Shown: positions 22,208 to 33,888 of the stretch, in pieces | Position numbering within the stretch: position 1 is the first letter of the stretch | Layout of the letters: each line of letters opens with the position of its first letter | From: Salvia splendens | Taxonomy: Eukaryota; Streptophyta; Magnoliopsida; Lamiales; Lamiaceae | Reading direction: 5' to 3' | DNA: 64,000 nucleotides | NCBI RefSeq assembly: GCF_004379255.2 | Contig: NC_056038.1 | Coordinates: 28,880,061 to 28,944,060 of the forward strand | Program-made: the position numbers and the translations under genes | The notes under the pieces: generated by a model | Seen by the model: the letters and a program-made list of their open reading frames with translations, nothing else | Databases searched by the model: none | Told to the model about the DNA's origin: nothing

Positions 22208-22455
22208 TAAAAAAGCAAGAAACTGTCACTAAGCGGAGTCGAACCCGAATTTCGTGTGTAGGAAACCGTTGCCTCAGCCACTTGCGTTGATTGTTGTGTT
22301 TATTTATCTTCTGATAACTAAGTTATATATAATAATACCTACAAATGTTGGGGGTTCCATGGGACCCCAGGCCCCATTGTAGGTCCGCCACTGGGTGTAA
22401 CAAGTTAAAACCTCCAGGGTATATAGAGACAACATAATTTAGTAGATTATCCTCC

Positions 22456-22694
22456 ATTAAATGGTATATCTTCCTGGAATTAGTGAATATAGTAAATCAT
22501 AAATGTAAATAATAAGTAGTCCAGAAAAGAATCTAAAACACTCATTTTCTGCGACTTAATACGCAGATTAAATGGTATCTTCGTGGAATTAGTGATTATA
22601 GTAAATTATAAATGTCCATAATACCATACCAATATGTCATTAAGAATAGTCCAGAAAATAATCTAAAACACTCAGGTTCTGCGACTTGGTATGC
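22456..22694 (+). repeat. tandem duplication of ~110-125 bp
   Basis: Two diverged copies, each running from TTAAATGGTAT through AGTCCAGAAAA and AATCTAAAACACTCA to TCTGCGACTT. No gene is visible between 22402 and 23040. Confidence 0.75.
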
Positions 22695-23043
22695 TTACGA
22701 GTTAGGATTGATAATCTAAATTGTGAACTTTCCGAAACATGTTGTGCAAAATTTATTAGTAGTTTAAAAAATACTACACTGCACCACTTCCGTTTCATAA
22801 TTTGCCATCAATTTAAAAAATGAATATAAATCACAAAAAATTGAATTTGGGAGCAAATAGTGAGGAGAAGATGAGAAAACATGATTTCATTCCAAGATTT
22901 AAAAAAGGTGAAAAAAGCATTTTTTGTTAGGAGCCAGAAATAAATATTTTCATGGGCTCTCAAGCCCATTTTCGAAAAAGAGGATCATATATTACTGGCA
23001 AATATAAGAAATAGGACCGTTACCCCGTGATTATAATTTTATA

Positions 23044-23267
23044 CTCCCAATGTTTAAGAAGGATTGTCTCATTTCCTTTTTCATGCTCATTTTGTAAAAA
23101 TAATAATAAATAGTTAAAGCGTAAAAGAGAGAATAATATAAAGAATAGTCTTACCTATATTATTATTTCTCTTATTTTACTTTCTTTCAACTTTACCTAT
23201 TTATTATTATTTTTATAAAACGAGTGCAAAAAATGAATGGGGATAATTTTTTTTGTTACGGTGGGAG
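23044..23267. mobile_element. Stowaway-type MITE upstream of the QWRF gene
   Basis: Starts CTCCCAATG and ends GGTGGGAG, with TA at 23042-23043 and 23268-23269. The interior forms an imperfect hairpin (AATAATAAATAGTTAAAG against its complement). It ends 160 bp before the QWRF start codon. Confidence 0.8.
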
Positions 23268-23426
23268 TAGTAGTAATTTGCAACGGCTACTTTTTCAATC
23301 ATATCTTTTCTCCATCATTGTTGTCTCTATTTCTCGCCTGCAACATTCTTACACTGGAGGATTTCCGTTTCCTCCTCCTCCTCTTGCAGGTTTTGAGTGG
23401 GTAAAAATAGAGAGAGAGAAAGAAAG

Positions 23427-25428
23427 ATGGGCGACCAAGCCGCACCAGCTCCGCTGCCGCCACACCGCCGCCCAAAAGTGAGGGAAGTGAGTTCCCGTTT
23501 CATGTCCCCTTTAGTCCAATCCAATTCAACCCCAGCCCCAACTCCCCACCCTTCCGATTTCCCGCGCCCCAAAACCCTTCACCGCCGCCATCCCTCCAAA
23601 ACCGACGAGAATTTCAACCCGGAGCCCAACCGCATCATCGCCTTAGACAAACCTTCACCGGCTATCTCAACCATTCACAGAAAACAGCACCACCAGCGAA
23701 TCAATTCAAAGGATCACCACCACTCGGTTTCCTCCAGACCGGACACGCCTATCGCCACCGCCACTGATAGAATTGTTCCGTCCAGATTCAGGCAAAGCGC
23801 CACCCGTTCAAACTCGCTCAGCGGTAGCAGCGACGGATGCTCCGCCGTTACCGCCGCGGCGAGGCTTCTGCAGGAAGCCACATCCGATGTAGAGAAGAAG
23901 CTTTCCAGGATTTCGACAACATCCAGCGTCGACGATTCCGATTCCTGCAGCACCGCCACTTCGAATCAGGGGAGTTCCTCGTGCCCTACCTCGCCGCTCT
24001 TCGTCGCGCCGGTCACCAAGCTCCGGAGCGCAACAGACGTGCGATCCTCCATGCCAGACGTGGATAAATGGCTATCCGATAGGAATTTCGAAAATTCCGG
24101 CAAGGATTGTGCTCGATCGCTCAATTTTTCGTCATTCTCGAGGATCGTCGGCGGTGGAGGCGTTTCACGGCCTCCGCATCCTTCGCCGTGTGTGAGGTCT
24201 GGGATGGATTCGAGGAAAGGGAGTAAGGCGTCCAATCATCAAGCTGAAGTGCATTCTCTCAAAATGATGACTAACCACTATCTTCAGTGGCGATTTGCCA
24301 ATGCAAAGGCAGAGGCTTCCGTTCAAACTCAGAAGCATGAAACTGAGGTTTGTTGATTGCCTTTTGAAACATTGATATGCTGAAATACTTGAATGTTGCT
24401 TCAGTAAATCCTCTTTTCTTTCTAATTCAGAGGAAATTCTTTGCACTTGGAGGCAAGATATCTGACTTAAGAGATAATGTGAAGAAGAAACGCATTGAAC
24501 TTGCAGTGCTGCGAGGATTGAACACTTTGAATACAGTAGTTGAAGCTCAAGTAAGCCTTCTTTCTTGATTATGCTTACATTTTCCATAATTTCTTCTTCT
24601 TTTGTGTTAGATTAGTGAGTCTGTTCTCTGTCATATTATACTCCAACCTCAAATTAGGCCTAATATGTTGGATTCCATACTTTGATTTGCATACGTAAAC
24701 ATTGTGCTTCAAATTAATGAAATGTTTGTATTTTTGTTTAGATGCCATACCTGGAGGAGTGGTCTAGTCTGGAAGAGGATTACTCGAATTCTCTGTTGGG
24801 CGCAGCAAATGCGTTGCTGAGTTCCTCAGTTAGACTTCCAGTCAGTGGTGATGTGCGGGTGAGATCTCGTCGACCAACTATAACTATAATTCTCAACCAA
24901 TAATAGACTATTTTGTGCCTTGATGTGATAAACTCACTTCACTCTTGCAAATAATCTTATCCAGGCCGATGTCGGGGAGCTAGAGGAAGCTCTAACCTCA
25001 GCTTCGAAGGTAGTTGAGTCCATTGGTTCTCATATTCAGAGATTTACCCACAAGGTGAGATATTTGACACATGTAAATGGTCACATCTGCTTCCTATTGC
25101 ATTTACAAGAGGAACTTAAAAATTGATACATGTTTGGTTTGATGCAGGCTGAAGGAATGGATATTTTGGTATCTGATGTAGCTAGGATGGTAGGGGGAGA
25201 GAGAGCTCTAACAGAGGAGTGTGGATTTCTGCTCTCCAAGATTTACTCATCACAGGTAGATAGACTCTCCACTGCATCTTCATTTCTTCGAGTTTTTCCA
25301 TATCCAAAGGCTCTTGATCATTACTTTTTACACAGCTGAATGAGTGCAGCCTGAGGGGAGCTCTAATGCAATTGAATTACTGCAACAATCGTCAACCCTT
25401 TAAGTGTCAAGAATTAGTTTCTTCATAA
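23427..25428 (+). CDS. QWRF-motif protein (DUF566; AUGMIN8/EDE1-like microtubule-associated)
   Basis: Six exons, all phase-0 GT-AG junctions: 23427-24347, 24431-24550, 24742-24858, 24965-25054, 25148-25255, 25336-25428, giving 482 residues. The first 270 residues are Ser/Pro/Arg-rich and disordered, with PKVREVSSRFMSP near the start, a hallmark of the family. HYLQWRFANAKAEA (QWRF at 287-290) opens the helical conserved domain: KISDLRDNVKKKRIELAVLR, YLEEWSSLEEDYSNSLLGA, VDVGELE-like helix (ADVGELEEAL), MDILVSDVARMVGGERAL, FLLSKIYSSQ. Family members (EDE1, SCO3, QWRF1/2, AUG8) bind cortical, spindle or phragmoplast microtubules, some as the augmin subunit that recruits gamma-tubulin. No disruption is visible. 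I chose ATG 23427 because it precedes the family N-terminus and follows a purine-rich leader. Confidence 0.92.
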
Positions 25429-25564
25429 TTTGTTTTCTTCTTCCAATAATAACTCAATAATGTCCTGTATCTTTTTCAAAAAAATGTACTACTTGTATTA
25501 TTTTTTTGTATTCTTATCCTCCTCCTGGATCTGTGTAAATGAACTCAAATCTTCATAAGATATA

Positions 25565-26002
25565 CTCCCTCCGTCTGCCATTAGGAGTCCCGGTCACTTT
25601 TGCACACTCGTTTTATAAAAAGGATAATAAATAGTTAAAGTGGAGAAATGGTAAAGTAAGAGAGGGAATAATGTTGAGAAGAGTCTCCTTAACATTATTC
25701 TCTCTCTTACTTTACCATTTCTCGACTTTAACTATTTATTACCCCTTTGTCCCAAGGTACATGTCACACTTTCCTTTTTAGTTTGTCCCACAAAAGATGT
25801 CACATTTCTTCTTTTGGAAAAAGTTCTCTCTCACATCAATTATAAAATTATATTTTCTCTCACCACTTAACACACAAAATAACATCTCCTAAAATCCCGT
25901 GTCATCTCCTAAGTGTGATATCTACCTTGGGACGAGGGAGTATAATTTTTATAAAACAAGTGCGCAAAAGTTACCGGGACTCCTAATGGCGGACAGAGGG
26001 AG
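25565..26002. mobile_element. Stowaway MITE (outer), interrupted by another MITE
   Basis: Begins CTCCCTCCGTCTGCC and ends GGACAGAGGGAG, flanked by TA at 25563-25564 and 26003-26004. The two halves are complementary (TTAGGAGTCCCGGT and its complement). It lies about 140 bp after the QWRF stop codon. Confidence 0.9.
25742..25940. mobile_element. Stowaway MITE (inner), nested
   Basis: CCCCTTTGTCCCAAGG to CTTGGGACGAGGGAG, flanked by TA at 25740-25741 and 25941-25942. Removing it restores the hairpin arm of the outer MITE. Confidence 0.88.
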
Positions 26003-26048
26003 TATAGAAGAATGAAATTTTGCACCCTTGCAAAATCAAAATTATCAA

Positions 26049-26439
26049 GCGATATTGACACTTAATATCATGGAACTTTAAAAAAGTTGGATTTTTCCCA
26101 CAAACTTTGAAATTGGCAAATAATATCACGAACTTTACCCCGAGTTTGTTATTTCCCACCAGTGAAAAAATTCTAATTATATTAATTGATTGAAGAAGAA
26201 ATTTGGAGGGTGTGCTTCAAGAAAAACTATACTCAAATATTAAAAATCTTGAAACTCTCGACGTTGTTGTCGAGAAATTAAAGAAAAAAATCCATATCAT
26301 AATATTATTTACCGGTATTTTTTCATTGGTGGGAAATAACAAACTCGGGGTAAAGTTCATGATATTATTTGTCAATTTCAAAGTTCATGAGAAAAACCTA
26401 ACTTTTTGAAAGTTCCATTATATTATGTGCCAATATCTC
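26049..26439. mobile_element. Mutator-type MITE with perfect 9-bp target duplication
   Basis: Long inverted arms (about 150 bp) read inward from GCGATATTGAC and GAGATATTGGC. Flanks AATTATCAA at 26040-26048 and 26440-26448 are identical. No coding sequence. Confidence 0.85.
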
Positions 26440-26448
26440 AATTATCAA

Positions 26449-28228
26449 AGTTAGCTCAAAAAATCGACAAAGAAGGTGGAACAATTAATTTCATACACAT
26501 ATATAAGGATAACCCTATTTGTATATTATTGGGCAAATTGCCCTAAAAGTGATAAACTTATTCTATTGTTCGGTTTTTTTCATGAACTAAAATTTTTGGC
26601 ATATAATGTCATGAACTTTACCGGGTTGTTGGAATTTCCCATTTGACCAGACCCTGGAGTTTTCCGGTCGAAATATTGCACACGTGGCAAGCCTGAATCT
26701 GACGTGGAAAACGCCGGAAATTTATTAACCCTAAAAGTCATAAACTTTTCCCATTTTCCGGTTTTTTTCACAAACTTTTTCCAATCTCTCGCCGCGATTT
26801 CTTCTCCCTCCTGTCGCGATTTCTGCCATAATCCAATTACGATTTTTCCCGTTTCAAACAATCGAGTTTTGGTCAATTTCGATTGAATGTGCAATTTTTC
26901 AATGTGTGGTTAATTTTCTGGTTTGAATGTGTGGTTTCAATGTGCTATTTTCTGCCATAATCACTTTAGCTATTGCAGCCTTGTGGAAAATTGAAGGAAT
27001 CATTTCTCGGCACTTCTCTTTGTGGGAAGCCTCTTGACATCATGTGCCATGAAACTCTGGCTATTGCCGATGGTGGAAGAATATAAAATATCGAAATGCA
27101 AAAGCAAAATTTACTGATTCTTGTTATTGGATATTTTTATGCAAATATTTAACAATTTCCCGCCCTTATCAGTCCCTTCGTTCTCTGTCAATTTATTCAT
27201 AAAACTCTTAAAAATCACAAAAATTGTTACTTCTTAATCATTATTGACGTAACATTGAACATACGATACTGCTTATGCTCTACTTTGATTTATCAAAAGG
27301 TGTGGGTTTTTCGTAATCCAAGAATCCTGATGTCTTGGGTATTGGTGATCAATGTCTTGCGCTACTAATATTATTGTTGCAATGAATTGTGTGATGGTGG
27401 AATCCAGTTTGATAGTATTCTTAAGAGGTATTCGAAACCTGTCCGTTTGAAATTTATTCCACGAATAATAAATGAAGTTTTTGAACTAGACCATTCTTTA
27501 TAAGAGATATTAATTAATTGAAGTCAAATGACAAACCTATATTAATTAATTGATATTTATATCTCAAACATAGTAAATAATAAATTAAAGAGAAAGCTCG
27601 GATAACTCGTAATTTGGGATTGGACGGATAGTCAATATTATTTTACTATAGTGGCTGATAATAATATTTTGTTTAGACTTGAATTAAATTTAAGCTTAGT
27701 TTAATTAGTAAAAGTCAAACAAACTTGGGCCAAGTCCAACCTTGATAGATACCTAATCCGACCCAAAATAACTCTATAAAACGAGACTAGATATGAGACA
27801 TGAGACATAGGACTTAAGCCTCACAAATTTTTGTGCCCCCGAGTGGATGATATTTCAATTCCTCCTAGAACTGAAGTTCAATCTTCTTTATAGTCTAAGT
27901 CTTTTCAGTTTTGAGAAACTTTGCACTCCCAATGGTCATAACCTGAGTTCGGAAGACAAATTAGAAGATTTGTGGTTGAGTGCAAAGAACTTTACGTACA
28001 GACGAAGCAAGCAATCATTAATTCTTTAGAGAATCCATTAGGCAATTCTAAACCGTAGAAATTCATGATTTATGATTTAAATTTTCGTGAGCATGAATTG
28101 TTTGCATTTTTATATGAAAATATGATGCACCTGAGAAATATTCAGCAACTTTAACCGGTAGGCCACATTGCCAACCTTTGCGAATACCTCGAATGGGCTG
28201 TAAAATCAAAAACCCGCTATTGAATGGG
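26449..28228. other. intergenic, repeat-derived, no gene supported
   Basis: Contains GGGCAAATTGCCCTAAAAGT near 26530 and a second CCCTAAAAGTCATAAAC near 26731, the style of sequence seen at MULE termini, so probably a decayed element. Around 26975-27085 a short plus-strand reading (PCGKLKESFLGTSLCGKPLD) looks like an isolated exon fragment that I cannot name. The rest is AT-rich without recognisable features. Confidence 0.4.
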
Positions 28229-28314
28229 CCTCTGCATCAATTACAACTCATGTCACTGAAGAAACTCGGTACATCAATTACAACCCATGTCACTGAAGAA
28301 ACTCGTTATATGTC
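28229..28314. repeat. start of duplicated unit A, split by the Athila insertion
   Basis: GAATGGGCCTCTGCATCAAT at about 28220-28240 and the sequence up to ATGTC (28310-28314) reappear at 43050-43143. The unit resumes after the Athila element at 42208. Confidence 0.75.
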
Positions 28315-29885
28315 TGAAGGGAGTTGTGTGAGTAGTCTTATGAGTTATCCGCTTGCAAAATTCGATCTAAGCAATTGCTAGGTCGAGACACCACGCTTCT
28401 CTGAATTAACTGAATCACAGGGTCCAGTAACTCGAGGGATCGAATGGCGCTCCGGTCGTTGGGCACTCACGACGCTCCTTCAACAATTAAATTACCTCAA
28501 CCCGAATACTATGGATTAGTATAGGGAAGTGGAGTCGATCCCACAGAGATGGATTCGTAGGCTAGTATTGAGAGAATTTGGACAAAATGGCTGCTGCCAC
28601 GCAAAAGGGGTTGAGATTTTAACTACCACTAGACCTAGGCACAAAACGTACATACTAGACCGAAGAACAAAGGACTCTTAAACCAAGTAATAGGCAGAAA
28701 AGTTTAAACAATTCCTAGACCGAGTACATAACTACCGATAACCACTAGACAAAGGAAATAAAAAGGGGGGACCATGAAATCCAAGCCTGACAACGTACGG
28801 TAAAGCTGCAGCTAACAATCTTCATGCACTTTTCTAACTAATTCAGATTCGCAAATGGAGAAAACATAGGAAATGCCCAGATTCAAACATAATAAACAGA
28901 TTTGGTCGACGGAAACTTACAATAACTCGAAGATACGACAGATCTACGTAAACTAGGCGAAATGAAATGTAAATACGTAAACTAGGCATGGAAATCAAGT
29001 ACTCCTTCTCAGATTACGTCGGACGCTTAATCCACTCCGGATCCAAGCCATCCGAACCCAACAAACAGCAAAACCAACGCCATAACTCCGATTTTCACAG
29101 ATCTACTCCAATCTCAATCAATCATGAACAATCTGCAAACAAATCACAAACTCCAGCAAAACCCAACCTCCGATTCATCCAAAAAGCAGAACCATTCTCC
29201 AGATCCAAACAACAAGTATCGGCAATAAATCAGAACCAACTGCAAAAGTAACTAACTCCGACAATCCAAACTCGAAATCAATCGAACTCAACCAGCAAAC
29301 CAGAAATGAACACAATAGACATAAGCGAAAGTAAAATCTGGAATAAAACCGGAAATATTGGTTGTCAAAAGAAAACCGAGCTTCGAACAGCGAAGCTCGG
29401 CGGAATCAGTGTAAATATCAACGGAAATGTAAATTGTTTCTTCGCCCTTGAACTAGGACGGTGTTACAACCCTCGAACCATTGTCGGAAAGCTAAACGTG
29501 AACCACCAGTCAAGCGCTAACTGGAATCTCTCGCGAATTCAGAGTCAAGTGCGTGGAAAGGTGAATCGAGCAAGGAGCTGTTAGTGAGGCCTCCAGCCGA
29601 GAAGGTCCCTCCAGCCTGCATGCTTCTCCCTTTTATAGATGCGGACATAGCCTTCTAGAGTTTTCGTAGAAATCCCTATTCTACCCTTCAACTCCGAGGC
29701 TTCCTCCGTCTAGCAATTTTCTTCCAATTGTTCACCCTTTCGCCAGTTTCCTAGGACCATGCAAGCGTCCTCTTCTTTTCCTAGATCTGGCGAAAAACTT
29801 CACATACCTGACTTAATTCAATGCGTTAGACCCAGCAATTTCATGAAATGAACCCCTAGACCGATGCATGAAATTAGCCTTATCA
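28315..29885 (-). repeat. Athila 3' LTR
   Basis: 1,571 bp, same length as the partner LTR at 40637. The plus-strand open frames inside are not genes. Confidence 0.95.
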
Positions 29886-31210
29886 AACTGCTCACACTTA
29901 AGTCATGCTTGTCCTCAAGTATGAAAGACAAGAAAATAGGAATAAGGCGAATTTCAATGCATGGTTACCAAGTAAAACCCTAAAAATGAAAACAAAACAA
30001 ACTCCTAGACCTAAGCAACTACGGACTAAGAAAAGAAAAAGAACACAAAGAACAGAAACACAACAAAACAAACAAGCATGAACTAGTTTCGAATTTTTAA
30101 GCTACTATCCCCACAAGCTCAAGTTCAATCTGATCGATTACAGTCTTCAAATCTTCCCCCTTCCTTCGTCTGCCTAAACGGTCTGTCAGTTAGTCAAGAT
30201 AGCCTATTGATTTCCCATCTGTTAGGTTCGCTTGATCACTCATTCCTCACCAGGGATGTTAGGATCAAAACGCTCCAAAGTTAGAGTTATACCACTGATG
30301 CGTCGGGTTATGAGAGTTTTCTCCCTATTCTTCCTCCTTTCCTATGAATTTCCCTGGGCAAGGCTACGATTTTTTTCTGCCCTTGAGGATTATATATTTT
30401 TTTCTTTTTTTTTTCTCTTCCTCATTTTCCTGTATTATAACCCCTTTCCCCTGGACTTCGTCCAGCTTATACCTCCGAATTTTTAGTTTATTTCTCCCCT
30501 GGACTTCGTCCAGCTTATACCTCCTTTTCCTGGACTTCGTCCAGCTTATACCTCCAGAAACCCTTTTTTTTTCTCCGTCAGACTCTACTCCCTAAGCATC
30601 AAGTGATAGCCCATTTTTTCATGTTAGCTCTAAAAGTGTTTAGGCTTATAACTCACTTTATAGTAGGGTTGTACAGCTAGGTTATCTAAGGCATTTTCCA
30701 TCGTCCTAACTTCATTCAGATCGCATTCGGCTTATTAAGGAAGAAAGTGTCAAAGTTGATCTGCTTTCTCTCTTCAATCACTCTTACTAAGGGGATCTCG
30801 CCTTATTATCTAGCTAGCTCATGCGAAGCACACATCCTAGGACACAAAAACGATACTTACTCCCCCCCCCTCCCGCTTACTCAAGCTTGTCCCCAAGCCA
30901 TCGTAGTGAAGGGGGGAAAAGGGAAGTACTAACAGCAGACTGATAAAGCAAACAACAACAAACACAAATACAGAGCAAAACTTCTCACACTTAGACCGAG
31001 CATCGGGCTAAGTGGGAGAAGGCGCAACAAACAAACCAAGGCATGCAAAAAAAAAAAAAACACCCCCTTCTCACACTTAGACCAAAAGTTGGGCTAAGTG
31101 TAAGAAAGGCAACACATATGTACAATTACAGAGCATGCTGGCATATAAGAACACAAACAAAACGAAAAATAAAATAAAAAAAATAAGGGTTACTTGGCTC
31201 CGTGGGGGGT
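29886..31210 (-). other. Athila untranslated 3' region
   Basis: Between the extra ORF and the 3' LTR. It contains two TTCTCACACTTAGACC stretches (about 30980 and 31070), poly-A and poly-C tracts and the 27-bp repeats. No coding frame recognised. Confidence 0.6.
30450..30555. repeat. three 27-bp repeats with an internal palindrome in the Athila 3' region
   Basis: CCTGGACTTCGTCCAGCTTA followed by TACCTCC occurs at 30450-30476, 30498-30524 and 30529-30555. Each contains the hairpin TGGAC-TTC-GTCCA. Confidence 0.9.
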
Positions 31211-33888
31211 TCAATTCGGGGTCTGGCCCCCGCGAGGGCCAGACTTTGGTGGCGCTGTCTGGTGGGTCACCTTAGCTTTCTTTCTGGCTGGCAACTCCGG
31301 CTTCTCATGTCGTTCTTCTGTCGGGCGGGGTACGGTTGTCTTCAATATCACGGGCCGAGAGGGAGATGGAGTAGTCTGGGGCCTTGGGGCATGCGGTGGC
31401 TTCTGCGCAGTCAGACTTCCTTGACCTGGCGTTGTAGAATCGCCGCTAGGCTTCGGAAGTTCCTTCGGTGTCTCTGGGAACCTTGCTCTAAGCCACTTTG
31501 TCATCGCCATCATCAACTCAACTCCTTCCGTCATCTTCCCAGTACATCTGGTCGATGTCGCCACAAGATCAGATATGCGCCCCTTGAGGGCCACCATTTC
31601 CTTCCTAACCTTCCGAACTTCCGTCCTTATTTCTTCCAGTTCCGTTCGTACTCCAGCGACATCTTTCCTGACACTCTCAGTACTATTCTTACTTTTTCCC
31701 CGCAGGGACACAATCTCCTCCCGAACCATCTTCATTTATGACCTCATCCAACCAACCTCCTTTCGCACTTCCTCTACCTCTATCCTGGCTCCTGCTTCTA
31801 TGTCAGCAGTATCCTTCACTTCCACCACATCGGGGTCCTGTTTCACCTGAGCCTCTGACTGCCCAACCTCGTAAAAGCATACTTCCTTTCCGCGTGCGAT
31901 CAGCAACCCTTTATTGAAAAAATAATCCATGTTAAAAACCTCAGGGGGCGAACATGTCTTTACCTCTCGGCATGCCTTATGGATCTTCATGATTACATTC
32001 CTCTGCAAATAGGCTCCGAGCAGGTGGCACGTGTATAGGTGCCGGGAAGGATTTGCAGTCACTTGATGGCAGGCTTGGGCTATCCAATAGCCCAAGTGAA
32101 CTCTTACCCCCGTAGCCATGCACCATGTGAAGTATAGATCGGCGGTAGTCAGGGCGTTGTTGGCTGTTCCCATTAAATTGTAACTAATAAAAGTCTGGGC
32201 AAATCGCAGGATCCTATTTTCGATGTGGTGTGCCTTCAAAAAGCTCGTTTTAAACTGACCCACCCTCGGGTGAGTCAAGAACTCCCAGGCGCTTTGCGCT
32301 TTGAATCCCGGCGTCATTTTCGGTGGACCAATCATCCTCTCGTTCCACAGGCCCTCATCGTCCTCCGTTCGCGTCTGCAAACCCATCCGCAAGGTCCATT
32401 CCCGGATGCTCATCGTATGTTCCTCACTGAAAAGTCTGAAATTAATGGATTCGGCATCCAAATCGGTAGTGGACTTAAATCGGAAGGTGGAAAAGAATTC
32501 TCGGGCCAGGTCAATCGGGACCTCGGTAGTACTGTGCTTGAGCAACCAATCGAAGCCTATTGCGTCGATATAAGTCCGGAATTCGTCGTTGCAAGCAATC
32601 GTTTTGAGCTCCGATGAGCTATACACCTTTCCTGACTTAGCGACCTTCCCCTCAGTACTCTTCTCCTTATAAATGGCCGTGCGCTTTGGGTCGTCAAACG
32701 TCCTCATTTTATCTAGCAAGCTATTTGTTATCCACACTTCGGTTGGCTCAAAGTTGAATTCCTCCTCCTGTTCTTCTTCCGAGTCGCTGGACTCAGAAGG
32801 GCTCTCGGTTTCTGCGGCATATGGTACCTTAGCTGCCGGCGGAAGTGTGGATTTAGTAGAGTTCCCTCTCGCCTTCTTGGTCGAGGAAGGAGCAATTTGT
32901 TTCCCCTTCCTTTTCTTCTCAGCCGCTTGGCGACGCTTCTCCTCATCACTCTCCCCTCTGCCAGGTCTGGGAGAGTTCACCTGTTCAGATGCTGCGGTCT
33001 CTGGACCCAGCGATTCTTCCTCCGTCGGCTCCACTGTTTCATCAATCTCATCAATGAGGCTCCGGCGAGCCCGCCTCCTAGCATCTCTGGGGTTGACCGG
33101 CGAGTCGGTATCCTTTGGGATCTCGGTCAGATCCACAATCAACTTCACCCCGGCGTCAGCGGGTTCCTGGCTAATTTCAGAATCGAGGGCTTCTCCCTCC
33201 TTGGACAACAATGGGGTTGCCCCCGAGATGTAAACAGGGGTCTCTACCCCCTCAAATCTTTCCCCGACGTGGGCCTCAGTACCCACCGGTTTCTCAGGGG
33301 TATCCCCCTCCATATTTTGTTCAGAAATTAGGGCCTCGTCGTCCCCATCTTCACCAACTATAGGGGCCTCCCCCCCACAGATTTTTCCAAAACAGGGGTT
33401 TCCCCCTCCACAGATTTTTCCAAAACAGGGGTTTCCCCCTCAGAAATACTAACATCAGCAACAAAATCTTTGACTTCCCCAGATGGTTCCAGAACATCTC
33501 TCTCAACATATTCCTCACTAGCAAGTACGGGCTTCACCCCCTCAGAAACACTAATCGAAACAGGGGTTTCCCCCTCAGTTGCAGAGTCTACCCTTGGTTC
33601 GCACATAGCCAACAATTCCAACCCTGTGACCAAATCTGAGTCGTCTTCACGATTCCCTGCGGTGGTTGGTTCCGGGCTAGTGGTCGTGGGTTCTGAGACG
33701 GCCTCCGGTTGTGGTACACTAGGAAACGGAGCAGCCTGTACGGATTTACCCATTGCGGTTGCAAACATGGCGAATGCCTCCATCGCCTTCTCCGCACCCC
33801 CAAATTTCTGGAATAGCTCGGCCATAAACGCCGCCGCCCCAGAGTCGGCGGACCCTGAGGTGCTTCCGGTTCCTTGTTTGTTTTCCAT
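31211..33888 (-). pseudogene. Athila extra ORF (env-position, putative plant transposon protein domain)
   Basis: The frame from ATG 33888 starts with a Gly/Ser/Ala-rich segment and then repeats of the unit GETPVLEKSV. A 1-nt indel in a C-run near 33365 shifts it to the frame 33313-31736, which encodes an acidic/basic linker and a folded domain: DEFRTYIDAIGFDWLLKHST, AREFFSTFRF, NFRLFSEEHTMSIREWTLRM and LLGAYLQRNVIMKIHKACRE. That domain resembles the putative plant transposon protein family found downstream of pol in Athila-type elements. A single TAA at 31736-31738 separates it from an in-frame coiled-coil tail (VREEIVSLRGKSKN...TELEEIRTEVRKVRKEM) ending at 31211 with a basic Pro-rich end. 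No signal peptide or membrane segment is obvious, so env function is not supported. Confidence 0.7.

Larger units (their letters stand above)
17895..22393. mobile_element. hAT-like element enlarged by two nested Harbinger insertions
   Basis: The left end CAGTGGCAGACGCAAG and right end (reverse complement CAGTGGCGGACCTACA) match the CAGTGGCGGA termini common in plant hAT elements. Flanks GCTGTAAC (17887-17894) and GGTGTAAC (22394-22401) form an 8-bp duplication with one mismatch. Subtracting the two Harbinger elements leaves about 750 bp of AT-rich sequence without transposase, so it was a small non-autonomous element. It sits about 90 bp after the NHX stop codon. Confidence 0.7.

Noticed and set aside
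28988..29584. Plus-strand ORFs in the Athila LTR, repeated at 41310-41906
   Set aside because: They occur identically in both LTRs, oppose the direction of the element and show no domain; chance open frames in a repeat.
31211..33888. Envelope protein call for the extra Athila ORF
   Set aside because: Position fits, but I see no signal peptide, fusion segment or membrane anchor.
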